This document shows, piece by piece, positions 34,368-42,766 of a DNA stretch of 64,000 bases. Origin of the DNA: Winogradskyella vincentii. Its GTDB lineage: Bacteria; Bacteroidota; Bacteroidia; Flavobacteriales; Flavobacteriaceae. The first letter of the stretch is position 1. The number at the start of each line of letters is the position of its first letter. A model generated the notes under the pieces. It saw only the letters and a list, made by a program, of their open reading frames with translations, was not told the origin of the DNA and did not search any database. The stretch covers positions 40,156-104,155 of the forward strand of contig NZ_JAIUJS010000009.1 of the NCBI RefSeq assembly GCF_020166345.1. The letters run 5' to 3'. Both the position numbers and the translations under genes were made by a program.

Positions 34368-35509
34368 TAATTTACGTAATCTACAATCTCCAATCCATAA
34401 CCAATCATTCCAACACGTTTAGTCTGAAGACTGTTTGAGATTAGCTTTAATTTGCTAATCTTTAAATCGTGAAGTATTTGAGCACCTATACCAAAGTCTT
34501 TACTATCCATTCCAATACTTGGTGCTTTTACCAATTTTCCTTCAACTTGATTCTCTTTAAGTATAGAGAGTCTCGTTAAAAGATTCATAGACTGTGATTG
34601 TTGATTAATAAAGATAATAGCACCCTTGCCTTCATTATTGATAACATTAAACATGTCATCTAATTGCTTGTCAGCATTATTGGTGAGTGTACCAAGAATA
34701 TCATTATTGACTAATGTTGCATTAACACGCGTCAAAACAGATTCACCAGATTTCCAATTGCCTTTGGTTAAGGCGATATGAATTTGATTGTTGGTTGTTT
34801 GTAAATAAGCTCGAAGTCTAAATCTCCCAAAACGAGTTTCAATTTCGAAATCTTCTTTTTTCTCGATTAAAGAGTCGTACTCCATTCTGTAGGCTACTAA
34901 ATCTTCAATTGAAACTATTTTTAAGTCAAACTTATTTGCCACTTCAATTAATTGAGGTAGTCGTGCCATAGTACCATCCTCATTCATAATCTCCACAATT
35001 ACTCCAGCAGGAGAAAATCCTGCTAGTCTAGCAAAATCAATTGCTGCTTCAGTATGGCCTGTTCTTCTTAAAACGCCTCCTTCTTTGGCAACAAGCGGAA
35101 AAATATGTCCAGGTCTTGCTAGCTCAAATGCTCGTGTCTCGCTGTTAACCAATGCTTTAATAGTTTTAGCACGGTCTCTAGCTGAAATACCAGTACTTAC
35201 ACCATTTCCTCTTAAATCTACGGATACCGTAAAAGCTGTTTCCATTGGGTCAGTATTATTTCTAACCATCATGTTTAGCTCAAGTTCTTCACATCTGTTT
35301 TCGGTTAGTGGTGCACAAATTAAACCACGACCGTGTGTAGCCATGAAATTGATCATTTCTGGAGTAACCTTATCTGCAGCAGCTAAGAAATCGCCTTCAT
35401 TTTCTCTGTTTTCATCATCAACCACAATAATCACCTTGCCCTGACGAATGTCTTCAATGGCTTCTTCAATCGTATTTAGAGAGGTTTTGGTTTTTGCAGT
35501 AGTACTCAT
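34364..35509 (-). CDS. ribB: RibB-type 3,4-DHBP synthase with degenerate GTP cyclohydrolase II domain
   Basis: A 381-residue fusion. The N-terminal DHBP synthase (residues 12-213) is intact: DDENRENEGD (31-40), THGRGLICAPL (58-68) and RRTGHTEAAIDFARLAG (148-164). It makes the four-carbon precursor of riboflavin from ribulose 5-phosphate. The C-terminal part resembles GTP cyclohydrolase II but the zinc site is gone: the three zinc cysteines align with Leu266, Asn277 and Ala279. The RibA half is therefore unlikely to be catalytic, and a separate GTP cyclohydrolase II should exist elsewhere. It is the last gene of the ftsK-lolA-lptF/G run. Confidence 0.92.
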   Translation of the reverse strand: MSTTAKTKTSLNTIEEAIEDIRQGKVIIVVDDENRENEGDFLAAADKVTPEMINFMATHGRGLICAPLTENRCEELELNMMVRNNTDPMETAFTVSVDLRGNGVSTGISARDRAKTIKALVNSETRAFELARPGHIFPLVAKEGGVLRRTGHTEAAIDFARLAGFSPAGVIVEIMNEDGTMARLPQLIEVANKFDLKIVSIEDLVAYRMEYDSLIEKKEDFEIETRFGRFRLRAYLQTTNNQIHIALTKGNWKSGESVLTRVNATLVNNDILGTLTNNADKQLDDMFNVINNEGKGAIIFINQQSQSMNLLTRLSILKENQVEGKLVKAPSIGMDSKDFGIGAQILHDLKISKLKLISNSLQTKRVGMIGYGLEIVDYVNY

Positions 35510-35537
35510 AGAATCAATTTATAGGGCAAAGATAAGT

Positions 35538-37520
35538 TTATTTTATATTACTAATACAGCTTAGATAGAAGTGTTGTTCTATTCTATTTTTAAGGAAGAT
35601 ATATTTTAAAGGATAGAGTGGAAGGGTAATAAAAAACCAAAGTGGGTTGACTCGTTTTTTCTCTTCTTTGATTGTTTTGTAAAACTTTGAATAAACAAGT
35701 GCCGACACTACAGCATATATTGCCAGGAATATAAAACTTATAATGCTTAGACTTAAAGATGCTTCAGCCAATTCAGGTAGTTTATTATTTCTAAAAACAA
35801 AATGCAATATCAATAAGATACCACCTATTGAAAAACTAACTAAGCTTGTCTTGGAGTAATCCTTAAAGTCTTTGAGTATGGATTTGGCATCTATGAGTTT
35901 GTTTGGTATCTCTAAACCTTCAGTTTTTAAGTTTTCAAGTGAAATATTACGGTTAAGTAAGTTATGAAGCGCAATCTCCTTTGGTCTTTTGTCTAAATCA
36001 TATTCACCTTGACTTTTAATGACATTCACCAGTTCTTCAACTGTATACTTTTTGTAATAATTATATTCTTTGGTCTCACTTTCTGATAATCGGATAGGAC
36101 TTTTAGAGGTAAACATCTGTTTTAACGGGACAAGAACAGCATCGAATTGGAACACGCCCTTATCATTGGTAGCACGTGATGTCAAATAAATACTCAACGG
36201 CAACATAACTGATGTGGATAACCAAGAACCTATAATAGGATTTAAACTTCCTTTTTCTGCACTGTTAATAGCAAAAATCCCAAAGAAATGATAGGTGAGA
36301 AATAAAACAATGGCAACGACCATGGGTAAACCTAAGCCGCCTTTACGAATTAAAGCGCCCAAAGGTGCTCCTACAAAAAACAAAATAATACAAGCGACAG
36401 CCAATACAAACTTGTCGTGCAAAGCAGTGATATGTTTGTTGTACCATATTTTTTTGGTCGCAAAATTTCTTTTGTTAGATTCAATTATCTGAGTGGTGCT
36501 ATTGGCAGAATTTGTAGCTAGATTTATGATTTGAAGCCTGTTTTGAAGATTAAACAAATCCAATAACTCACCTGTATAGAGCGAGTCTTTTTCACTCTTA
36601 TCCATATTTAAATTTAATGCAGTATAAGTAGATCTGTTATATAGGGTATTAGATAATGCTTTTAAATCATCTTCACGTTCTTTATCTAAAGTATCTATAG
36701 CCCTGTTTAACTGTTTTATATCTAACATACTGTACCTATCACTTTGACTTTTTTCGTCTAGGTCTTCAGTATTTAAAATTTCTAAATCAACATTTATGAT
36801 ATAACTTTCAAAATAACTTTTGGCATGAGGTTTCTTTTCGTTTCTACTGTTTTTGGAATCAATTATTTCCTCATAATAATTGCCGTTCAATAGCTCTAAC
36901 TGTAATACATTAGAATCTGGACTACTTTTAAGCTCGCCTTTCTCGGAAACTATAACTTTATGGTTTCCATTTCTAGTGCTGCTTTTCTCGTGAATGATAA
37001 CGCCATCTAAATATTGACCTCTTTCACCTGTTTTTTTATCAACCTTAATATTAATATTTCCAATTTCATTGAATTGACCCTCTGCGATGGCAAGAGCAGG
37101 CTTAACTTTAGCAATGTTTTTGCGAAGATTGTAGAAATGATACTCGCCCCAAGGGATTACATTATTTGCAAAAAAGAAACAAGCAACGCCTAAGATCACT
37201 ATGAAAACACTTAGACTTCGCATTGCGCGTTGCAAAGAAATACCAGTGGACTTCATTGCGGCAAACTCATAATTTTCTGCGAAATTACCGAATACCATTA
37301 TTGAAGTTAATAATATGGTGAGTGGCACAACCAATGGTATGAGCCTTGGCATGTAATACAGTATAAATTTGGCTGTAACAGAAATGTCCAAATCTTTACC
37401 TGCTAATTCTGATATATAAAGCCAAAGCCCTTGCAGAACAAAGATGAACATGAATATGATAAAAACGCTAAAAAACGTTCTAAGAAATGTGATAAGTATG
37501 TACCTATCTAATATTTTCAC
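35538..37520 (-). CDS. LptF/LptG family LPS export permease
   Basis: A 660-residue YjgP/YjgQ family protein. Three N-terminal helices (to about residue 115, with MPRLIPLVVPLTILL and MKSTGIS motifs) are followed by a periplasmic beta-jellyroll and three more helices. An additional C-terminal region with two to three helices makes it longer than the ~360 residues of E. coli LptF. It forms the membrane part of the LptB2FG machine that extracts LPS from the inner membrane. Extended versions are normal in Bacteroidota. It lies 17 bp after lolA. Confidence 0.9.
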   Translation of the reverse strand: MKILDRYILITFLRTFFSVFIIFMFIFVLQGLWLYISELAGKDLDISVTAKFILYYMPRLIPLVVPLTILLTSIMVFGNFAENYEFAAMKSTGISLQRAMRSLSVFIVILGVACFFFANNVIPWGEYHFYNLRKNIAKVKPALAIAEGQFNEIGNINIKVDKKTGERGQYLDGVIIHEKSSTRNGNHKVIVSEKGELKSSPDSNVLQLELLNGNYYEEIIDSKNSRNEKKPHAKSYFESYIINVDLEILNTEDLDEKSQSDRYSMLDIKQLNRAIDTLDKEREDDLKALSNTLYNRSTYTALNLNMDKSEKDSLYTGELLDLFNLQNRLQIINLATNSANSTTQIIESNKRNFATKKIWYNKHITALHDKFVLAVACIILFFVGAPLGALIRKGGLGLPMVVAIVLFLTYHFFGIFAINSAEKGSLNPIIGSWLSTSVMLPLSIYLTSRATNDKGVFQFDAVLVPLKQMFTSKSPIRLSESETKEYNYYKKYTVEELVNVIKSQGEYDLDKRPKEIALHNLLNRNISLENLKTEGLEIPNKLIDAKSILKDFKDYSKTSLVSFSIGGILLILHFVFRNNKLPELAEASLSLSIISFIFLAIYAVVSALVYSKFYKTIKEEKKRVNPLWFFITLPLYPLKYIFLKNRIEQHFYLSCISNIK

Positions 37521-37537
37521 AAATTGCTATTTAAACC

Positions 37538-38179
37538 TTAATCAATTTTATTGATAAAGTAATCACCGTATTTACTTTCATCAAATGTAAATAAGGTTTT
37601 TGAGATAGGCTCGTCTGTTTTAAAAGAATTAACGGTTAATGTGGTTTTTGTTCCGTTTTTGCCATTTTCTATAAGGTTATAGATGTGTTTTGTAGTTGCA
37701 TCGATACCCAATAAAATGTTTTTTATTTCTGAATTTGTATCGATAGGATTAAGTTTAACATACTGAATTTTTCTTCCTCTTACATTTTGAATAATATCCA
37801 TTTTGTAGGTATAGCCATCTTCGTAAAAAGAAAGCATTTTACTTGGAGTTATAGTGCCTTCTTCATCTGTGTTATCTGAAGAAATGGTTACTTCTTCATC
37901 CTCTGGACTAATAGTATAAAGTGTTTTGCCGTCATAAATACGAGTAATTCCCAATATATTTAGTTTGTATTTTTCGCCTTCAATGACAACATCGCCTCGA
38001 GTTTCTTGATTAATATTTTCGCTGATGTTATTGAGCTCATATTTAAAATCTAAGCTAATATTCTCATAAGCTTTAATTTTCTCACTTACTTCATTAAGTA
38101 GTGTTACAGCTTTAGCATCATTTTGTGCTAAGGCCGAAAATCCAAGGGCCAAACTTAATATTAAAACTAACTTTTTCAT
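37538..38179 (-). CDS. lolA: LolA-like outer-membrane lipoprotein carrier
   Basis: A 213-residue periplasmic protein: signal peptide 1-18 (ends ALAQ), then a LolA fold with SLDFKYELNN, RGDVVIEGEKYKLN and KTLYTISPEDEEV segments. LolA shuttles lipoproteins from the LolCDE transporter to the outer membrane. Position between ftsK (19 bp upstream) and the LptF/G gene is the standard Bacteroidota order. Confidence 0.9.
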   Translation of the reverse strand: MKKLVLILSLALGFSALAQNDAKAVTLLNEVSEKIKAYENISLDFKYELNNISENINQETRGDVVIEGEKYKLNILGITRIYDGKTLYTISPEDEEVTISSDNTDEEGTITPSKMLSFYEDGYTYKMDIIQNVRGRKIQYVKLNPIDTNSEIKNILLGIDATTKHIYNLIENGKNGTKTTLTVNSFKTDEPISKTLFTFDESKYGDYFINKID

Positions 38180-38198
38180 GTCGTCTATGTCTACTTTT

Positions 38199-40607
38199 CT
38201 ATTGTTTTTCGTTTTCTAATAATTGATCCAATGCTACAAAATCTGGTACTAAGACTTGTCTTGCCTTACTACCTTCAAAAGGACCAACAATTCCGGCAGC
38301 TTCTAACTGATCAATTATTCTACCAGCTCTGTTATATCCTAATTTTAATTTACGTTGTAATAGTGATGCAGATCCTTGTTGTGCTGTCACAATTATTTCT
38401 GCGGCTTCTCTAAACAACTTATCTCGATCTGCAATATCTATATCAAGATTTGTGCCACCTTCTTCACCTACATATTCTGGTAATAAGTGTGCATCTGGAT
38501 ACGCTTTTTGAGATCCGATAAATTCGGTAATTTTTTCAACTTCTGGAGTATCTACAAAGGCACATTGTAAGCGAATTAAATCATTTCCTTGCGTATAAAG
38601 CATGTCACCACGGCCAATTAACTGATCTGCTCCAGAACCATCTAAAATGGTTCTTGAATCTATTTTACTAGTTACTCTAAAAGCAATTCTTGCTGGGAAG
38701 TTTGCTTTTATAATACCAGTAATAACATTTACAGACGGACGCTGTGTGGCAATAATAAGATGTATACCAATTGCTCTTGCCAATTGTGCTAATCTCGCAA
38801 TAGGAGTTTCTACCTCTTTACCAGCTGTCATTATCAAATCAGCAAACTCATCTACAACCAATACAATGTATGGTAAGAATTGATGCCCATCATTCGGGTT
38901 TAATTTTCTTGCCTTAAACTTTGCATTATACTCCGAAATATTTCTACAAAATGCATTTTTAAGCATTTCATAGCGATTATCCATTTCAATACATAATGAG
39001 TTTAAGGTATTAATTACCTTGGTGTTATCTGTAATGATAGCTTCTTCACTATCCGGAAGTTTTGCCAGGTAATGGCGTTCTATTTTATTGAAAAGCGTTA
39101 ATTCTACCTTTTTGGGATCTACAAGAACAAATTTTACTTCCGCAGGATGTTTCTTGTACAATAGAGAAGTCAACACAGCATTTAAACCAACGGACTTACC
39201 TTGTCCAGTAGCACCTGCCATAAGTAAGTGAGGCATTTTAGCCAAGTCTACTACAAAAGTTTCATTGCTAATGGTTTTACCAAATGCAATTGGTAATTGC
39301 ATTTTAGATTGTTGGAATTTTTGCGAGGCTATGACACTACGCATAGATACAATAGTTGCTTTTTTATTAGGGACTTCAATACCTATGGTACCCTTGCCTG
39401 GAATTGGTGCAATTATTCTTATGCCCAAGGCTGCTAATGACAATGCTATATCATCCTCTAAATTTTTAATTTTAGAAATTCTTATACCAGCATCAGGTAC
39501 AATTTCATATAGTGTTACAGTTGGTCCAATAGTCGCTTTAATACTGCTAATACCAATCTTGTAATTGTTTAAGGTTTCTACAATTCTGTTTTTGTTTTCC
39601 TCTAATTCTTCCTGATCAATTGATATTCCTTCGTTATCATACTTTTTCAATAGATCTAAATGAGGGAATTGATATTTGCCCAATTCTAGAGTTGGATCAA
39701 ATTGACCAAAATCTTCAACTAATTTATCTGAAAGATTATCTAACTCAGATTTTTCTTCCTCTATGGCTTCAACTTCAACCTTTAATTCTGGAGTTTCAAC
39801 TTCTTTCGTCGCAGGTGCTTCGACCTCAACTTTAATTTCTTCCTTTTTTGATTCAGGTTTAGAATATTTTGAAATCGTTGGTTCCGGATTTTCTAGTGGA
39901 ATCTCAAATGCAGATTTAATAGATTCAGCTTCCTCTGTTAAGCTATTATCAACAGCAATAGTAGTCAATTCCTCCTCAGAGGTTAAATCTTCTTTAATGT
40001 TACGTTTTGCACTCTTAAAAATATTGACAAAGGTATCGCCTGTTACCTTGAATCTAATGGCTAAATAAGTGATCAAACCAAATAACAGTAATAGAGCTGT
40101 TCCTATTTTGCCAATATAATCTTGTAAGAATTGATTTATTTCAAAGCCAATCGTACCACCAAGAATATCATATTTATGAGTAAAGAACCCAAACAAGATT
40201 GATAGCCATATGACGATCAATGTGCCCCAAATCCAATGTTTTCTGAGGCGGTCTTTCTTTAAATTAAGTGTTACATAGACACCAGAAAGAAAAACCAAAC
40301 CTGAAAATATAAAAGAAGGGATACCAAATCCTTTAGAAATAAACAATTCGCTTACCCAAGCACCTAATTGACTTGCCCAATTCTTATACGCCTCAGTTCG
40401 TTCGGGAAAATTAGACAACACACTTTGGTCTTCTTTACCCGTGAAAATGTATGATAAAAAGGAAATAAAAAGCAACACGCCAACTATAATCAACAAACTG
40501 CCAAATACTAATTTTTGTTGATTAGATAATTTTAGCGAAGGTTTTTTTAATGAAACCTTCGACTTCGTTTTTGTTGTGCTTTTCTTTTTAGTTGTCTTTT
40601 TTGCCAT
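38199..40607 (-). CDS. ftsK: FtsK/SpoIIIE DNA translocase
   Basis: An 802-residue protein with a basic N-terminus, four membrane helices (about residues 30-185), an acidic linker (220-290) and the motor domain. Walker A is GATGQGKS, Walker B is VLVVDEFADL, and a winged-helix gamma domain ends the protein (last ~65 residues, with RKLKLGYNRAGRIIDQLE). FtsK anchors at the septum and pumps chromosome ends toward XerCD/dif during division. The linker is shorter than in E. coli, as usual in this phylum. Confidence 0.96.
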   Translation of the reverse strand: MAKKTTKKKSTTKTKSKVSLKKPSLKLSNQQKLVFGSLLIIVGVLLFISFLSYIFTGKEDQSVLSNFPERTEAYKNWASQLGAWVSELFISKGFGIPSFIFSGLVFLSGVYVTLNLKKDRLRKHWIWGTLIVIWLSILFGFFTHKYDILGGTIGFEINQFLQDYIGKIGTALLLLFGLITYLAIRFKVTGDTFVNIFKSAKRNIKEDLTSEEELTTIAVDNSLTEEAESIKSAFEIPLENPEPTISKYSKPESKKEEIKVEVEAPATKEVETPELKVEVEAIEEEKSELDNLSDKLVEDFGQFDPTLELGKYQFPHLDLLKKYDNEGISIDQEELEENKNRIVETLNNYKIGISSIKATIGPTVTLYEIVPDAGIRISKIKNLEDDIALSLAALGIRIIAPIPGKGTIGIEVPNKKATIVSMRSVIASQKFQQSKMQLPIAFGKTISNETFVVDLAKMPHLLMAGATGQGKSVGLNAVLTSLLYKKHPAEVKFVLVDPKKVELTLFNKIERHYLAKLPDSEEAIITDNTKVINTLNSLCIEMDNRYEMLKNAFCRNISEYNAKFKARKLNPNDGHQFLPYIVLVVDEFADLIMTAGKEVETPIARLAQLARAIGIHLIIATQRPSVNVITGIIKANFPARIAFRVTSKIDSRTILDGSGADQLIGRGDMLYTQGNDLIRLQCAFVDTPEVEKITEFIGSQKAYPDAHLLPEYVGEEGGTNLDIDIADRDKLFREAAEIIVTAQQGSASLLQRKLKLGYNRAGRIIDQLEAAGIVGPFEGSKARQVLVPDFVALDQLLENEKQ

Positions 40608-40631
40608 ATATGATCCAATATATTGGAATCC

Positions 40632-41423
40632 TTATTTATTTCTGTAATCTATAACTTTTTTGGACAGGCCATTAACATAATCATTTATCATATTCATTTC
40701 AGTAGCTAGATAATCACCTTTAAATCCCTTAATGTCATTATAGTCTATATGAGAATTGTAATAATTCAAATATTTATTAGCCAACGGCAAATAGGACCAA
40801 TGCCATTTCTCTAAATTATAACCAGTTCTACCTTTTGATTTGGATGTGTAAACCTGATAAAAACCGAACCTATTAGCATTAGCTTTAAGCCATTTGTATT
40901 CTTCATATCCAATTCCGCTGTTAAAATACGAATTATTAAGACTATTTAAATCTAAATCTGTGCCCCAATGATGTCTAGAAGTAGACGGCATGGAACTATA
41001 TTCAAGTATTTTTTTTGCACGCTCTTTTGGGTTTAAATCCTTGTATTTTAGCCACTTGCGTTCCCATATAGCTTTTTGTTCGTTGAAATTTCGAGTACCT
41101 GACAAGATTTTTAAATTAATTCCATCTTTGCTAGCCGCGTCATACATTTCAATAAATGCTTCATAAACCTGCTTGTTGAGATAAATTTCTTTGGCCGAAT
41201 ATTTGGAATCTATTTTAGTAAATCTAGTGCTATTGCGGTAATTAAATTTACCTAAAACCAACTCCTTAGTAATGCTTTCTGTTTGTTGAATCCTGTTATA
41301 AAAAATAAAAAGATGCCCATTACAGTCTTCACTAAAAAACTTAAATGTTGCATCTGTACTATTTAAATACTGAATAGAGGGTAGTAGGATTATTAAAAAC
41401 AAAAAGTACTTGATTTGTACCAT
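40632..41423 (-). CDS. D-alanyl-D-alanine carboxypeptidase, VanY/M15B family
   Basis: 263 residues from ATG 41423, which opens a signal peptide (MVQIKYFLFLII). A longer frame to 41453 would run across a -7 promoter element and is rejected. The zinc motif SRHHWGTDLDL and the later EKWHWSY are the M15B peptidase signatures (His, Asp, His ligands). Such enzymes trim the terminal D-Ala of peptidoglycan stem peptides in the periplasm. It lies just upstream of ftsK. Confidence 0.88.
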   Translation of the reverse strand: MVQIKYFLFLIILLPSIQYLNSTDATFKFFSEDCNGHLFIFYNRIQQTESITKELVLGKFNYRNSTRFTKIDSKYSAKEIYLNKQVYEAFIEMYDAASKDGINLKILSGTRNFNEQKAIWERKWLKYKDLNPKERAKKILEYSSMPSTSRHHWGTDLDLNSLNNSYFNSGIGYEEYKWLKANANRFGFYQVYTSKSKGRTGYNLEKWHWSYLPLANKYLNYYNSHIDYNDIKGFKGDYLATEMNMINDYVNGLSKKVIDYRNK

Positions 41424-41450
41424 AGTAAGTTGTTGTAAACAAGGGTAGAA

Positions 41451-41458
41451 CAAAAATA
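41451..41458 (-). promoter_or_regulatory. -7 promoter element of the M15B carboxypeptidase gene
   Basis: On the minus strand it reads TATTTTTG, 27 bp before ATG 41423; it fixes the start downstream. Confidence 0.5.
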
Positions 41459-41492
41459 CAAATATGTAACGCTAATCCTAAGGCTTTTGGTA

Positions 41493-41861
41493 TTAAAGAA
41501 ATTTAGGAATATAAATTATTCCGGCAATGATAACAGCTATAATTGACGCTATAAAAACAGCACCTGCTGCAATATCCTTAATTAAACCAATTTTTTTGTG
41601 GTGCTCTGGATGTACAAAATCAGCCAAATATTCAATTGCAGTATTTACACCTTCAATACTCATAACCAATCCTATCATGGTTATTTGTATCATCCATTCT
41701 GTTCTAGAGATATCAAAATAAAATCCTGCTATCGTTACTGCAATGGCTATAAAGACTTGAATCTGAATACTTGATTCCGTCCTTATAAGCATCAGCATAC
41801 CCTTAAAGGCATAGCCTACGCTTTTAAGTCTATTGACAATAAACGATTCCTTTTTCTCCAT
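41493..41861 (-). CDS. dgkA: Diacylglycerol/undecaprenol kinase, DgkA family
   Basis: A 122-residue, three-helix membrane kinase. The family signature EGVNTAIEYLADFV is central (about residues 65-78), followed by KDIAAGAVFIASI. In Gram-positives such enzymes phosphorylate undecaprenol and in E. coli diacylglycerol; the substrate here is not decided by sequence. It lies 17 bp after tpx in a conserved order. Confidence 0.92.
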   Translation of the reverse strand: MEKKESFIVNRLKSVGYAFKGMLMLIRTESSIQIQVFIAIAVTIAGFYFDISRTEWMIQITMIGLVMSIEGVNTAIEYLADFVHPEHHKKIGLIKDIAAGAVFIASIIAVIIAGIIYIPKFL

Positions 41862-41878
41862 TGAGTATTAGCTCCGTT

Positions 41879-42379
41879 TTAGCCTAAAGCATTTAGTGCA
41901 GCTTCATAATTTGGTTCTTCACCAGTTTCAGGAACTTGTTCTGTATACAAAACTGTGCCGTCAGAATCTACAACGACCACTGAACGCGATAAAAGAGCTT
42001 CAAATGCACTGTCTTTAAATGTCACACCATAAGAGGTTCCGAAATTACCTGTTTTATAATCAGATAAAGTCATGACATTATCCAACCCTTCAGCACCACA
42101 AAAACGAGCCATTGCAAATGGTAGGTCCTTAGAAATACACAATACTTTTGTGTTGTCTAGGCTACTTGCCTTTTCGTTGAATGTTCTTATGGATTGGGCA
42201 CATACTCCTGTGTCAACACTAGGGAATATGTTTAACACTAATTTTGATCCTGAAAAATCAGAAAGAGATTTTTCACTCATATCAGATGCTGTTAATTTAA
42301 AATCAGGTGCTTTTGAACCTATTTCAGGTAATGAACCTATTGTTGTAGCTGGATTTCCGCCTAATGTAATATTTGCCAT
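41879..42379 (-). CDS. tpx: Thiol peroxidase
   Basis: A 166-residue atypical 2-Cys peroxiredoxin. Peroxidatic Cys60 is in PSVDTGVC and resolving Cys94 in RFCGAEGL, the spacing typical of Tpx. It reduces H2O2 and alkyl peroxides using thioredoxin. It heads the tpx-dgkA pair. Confidence 0.95.
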   Translation of the reverse strand: MANITLGGNPATTIGSLPEIGSKAPDFKLTASDMSEKSLSDFSGSKLVLNIFPSVDTGVCAQSIRTFNEKASSLDNTKVLCISKDLPFAMARFCGAEGLDNVMTLSDYKTGNFGTSYGVTFKDSAFEALLSRSVVVVDSDGTVLYTEQVPETGEEPNYEAALNALG

Positions 42380-42456
42380 AGTAGTTTTTAATTTTCTTGT
42401 TAAAAGTAAAAAATATAGATGTGTTATTTGTAAATAAAATGATAAATAATAACCTT

Positions 42457-42765
42457 CTAAAAAGTTCCTATTAATCCTATTTGATTTTGTGCGAATCTTC
42501 TAATCGGTTCATCAACCGATGTTATACCTGCTGTTCCTCCAATGAGAATTATAAATTTTGTAAAATCTTTTTCTTTCCAACTCAGTGGTTTGGTAAATGC
42601 ATGTATTACACTTTTAAAAGTATATTTGGTATCATACTTAACCATTCCCCAGGTTGTTACTGGTTTTGGTTTAGAAAAGTCAATCTGAGAATTAAGACTC
42701 TGGGCTTGTATTTTCACAACCCCTAAAAGAAATAGTAGTGTTATAAAAATATAACAAAATCTCAT
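42457..42765 (-). pseudogene. Truncated protein, N-terminal remnant of a PAP2-type membrane phosphatase (tentative)
   Basis: A 102-residue frame with a signal peptide (ending KIQAQ), then TFKSVIHAFTKPLSWKEKDF and SVDEPIRRFAQNQIG, stopping abruptly. This resembles the beginning of larger flavobacterial PAP2 superfamily proteins, whose catalytic core would follow. No continuation is seen in the 77 bp before tpx, so the rest appears deleted. It starts 1 bp beyond the pheT stop. If expressed it would give a short secreted peptide without an active site. The family assignment is from general resemblance. Confidence 0.45.
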
Positions 42766-42766
42766 A

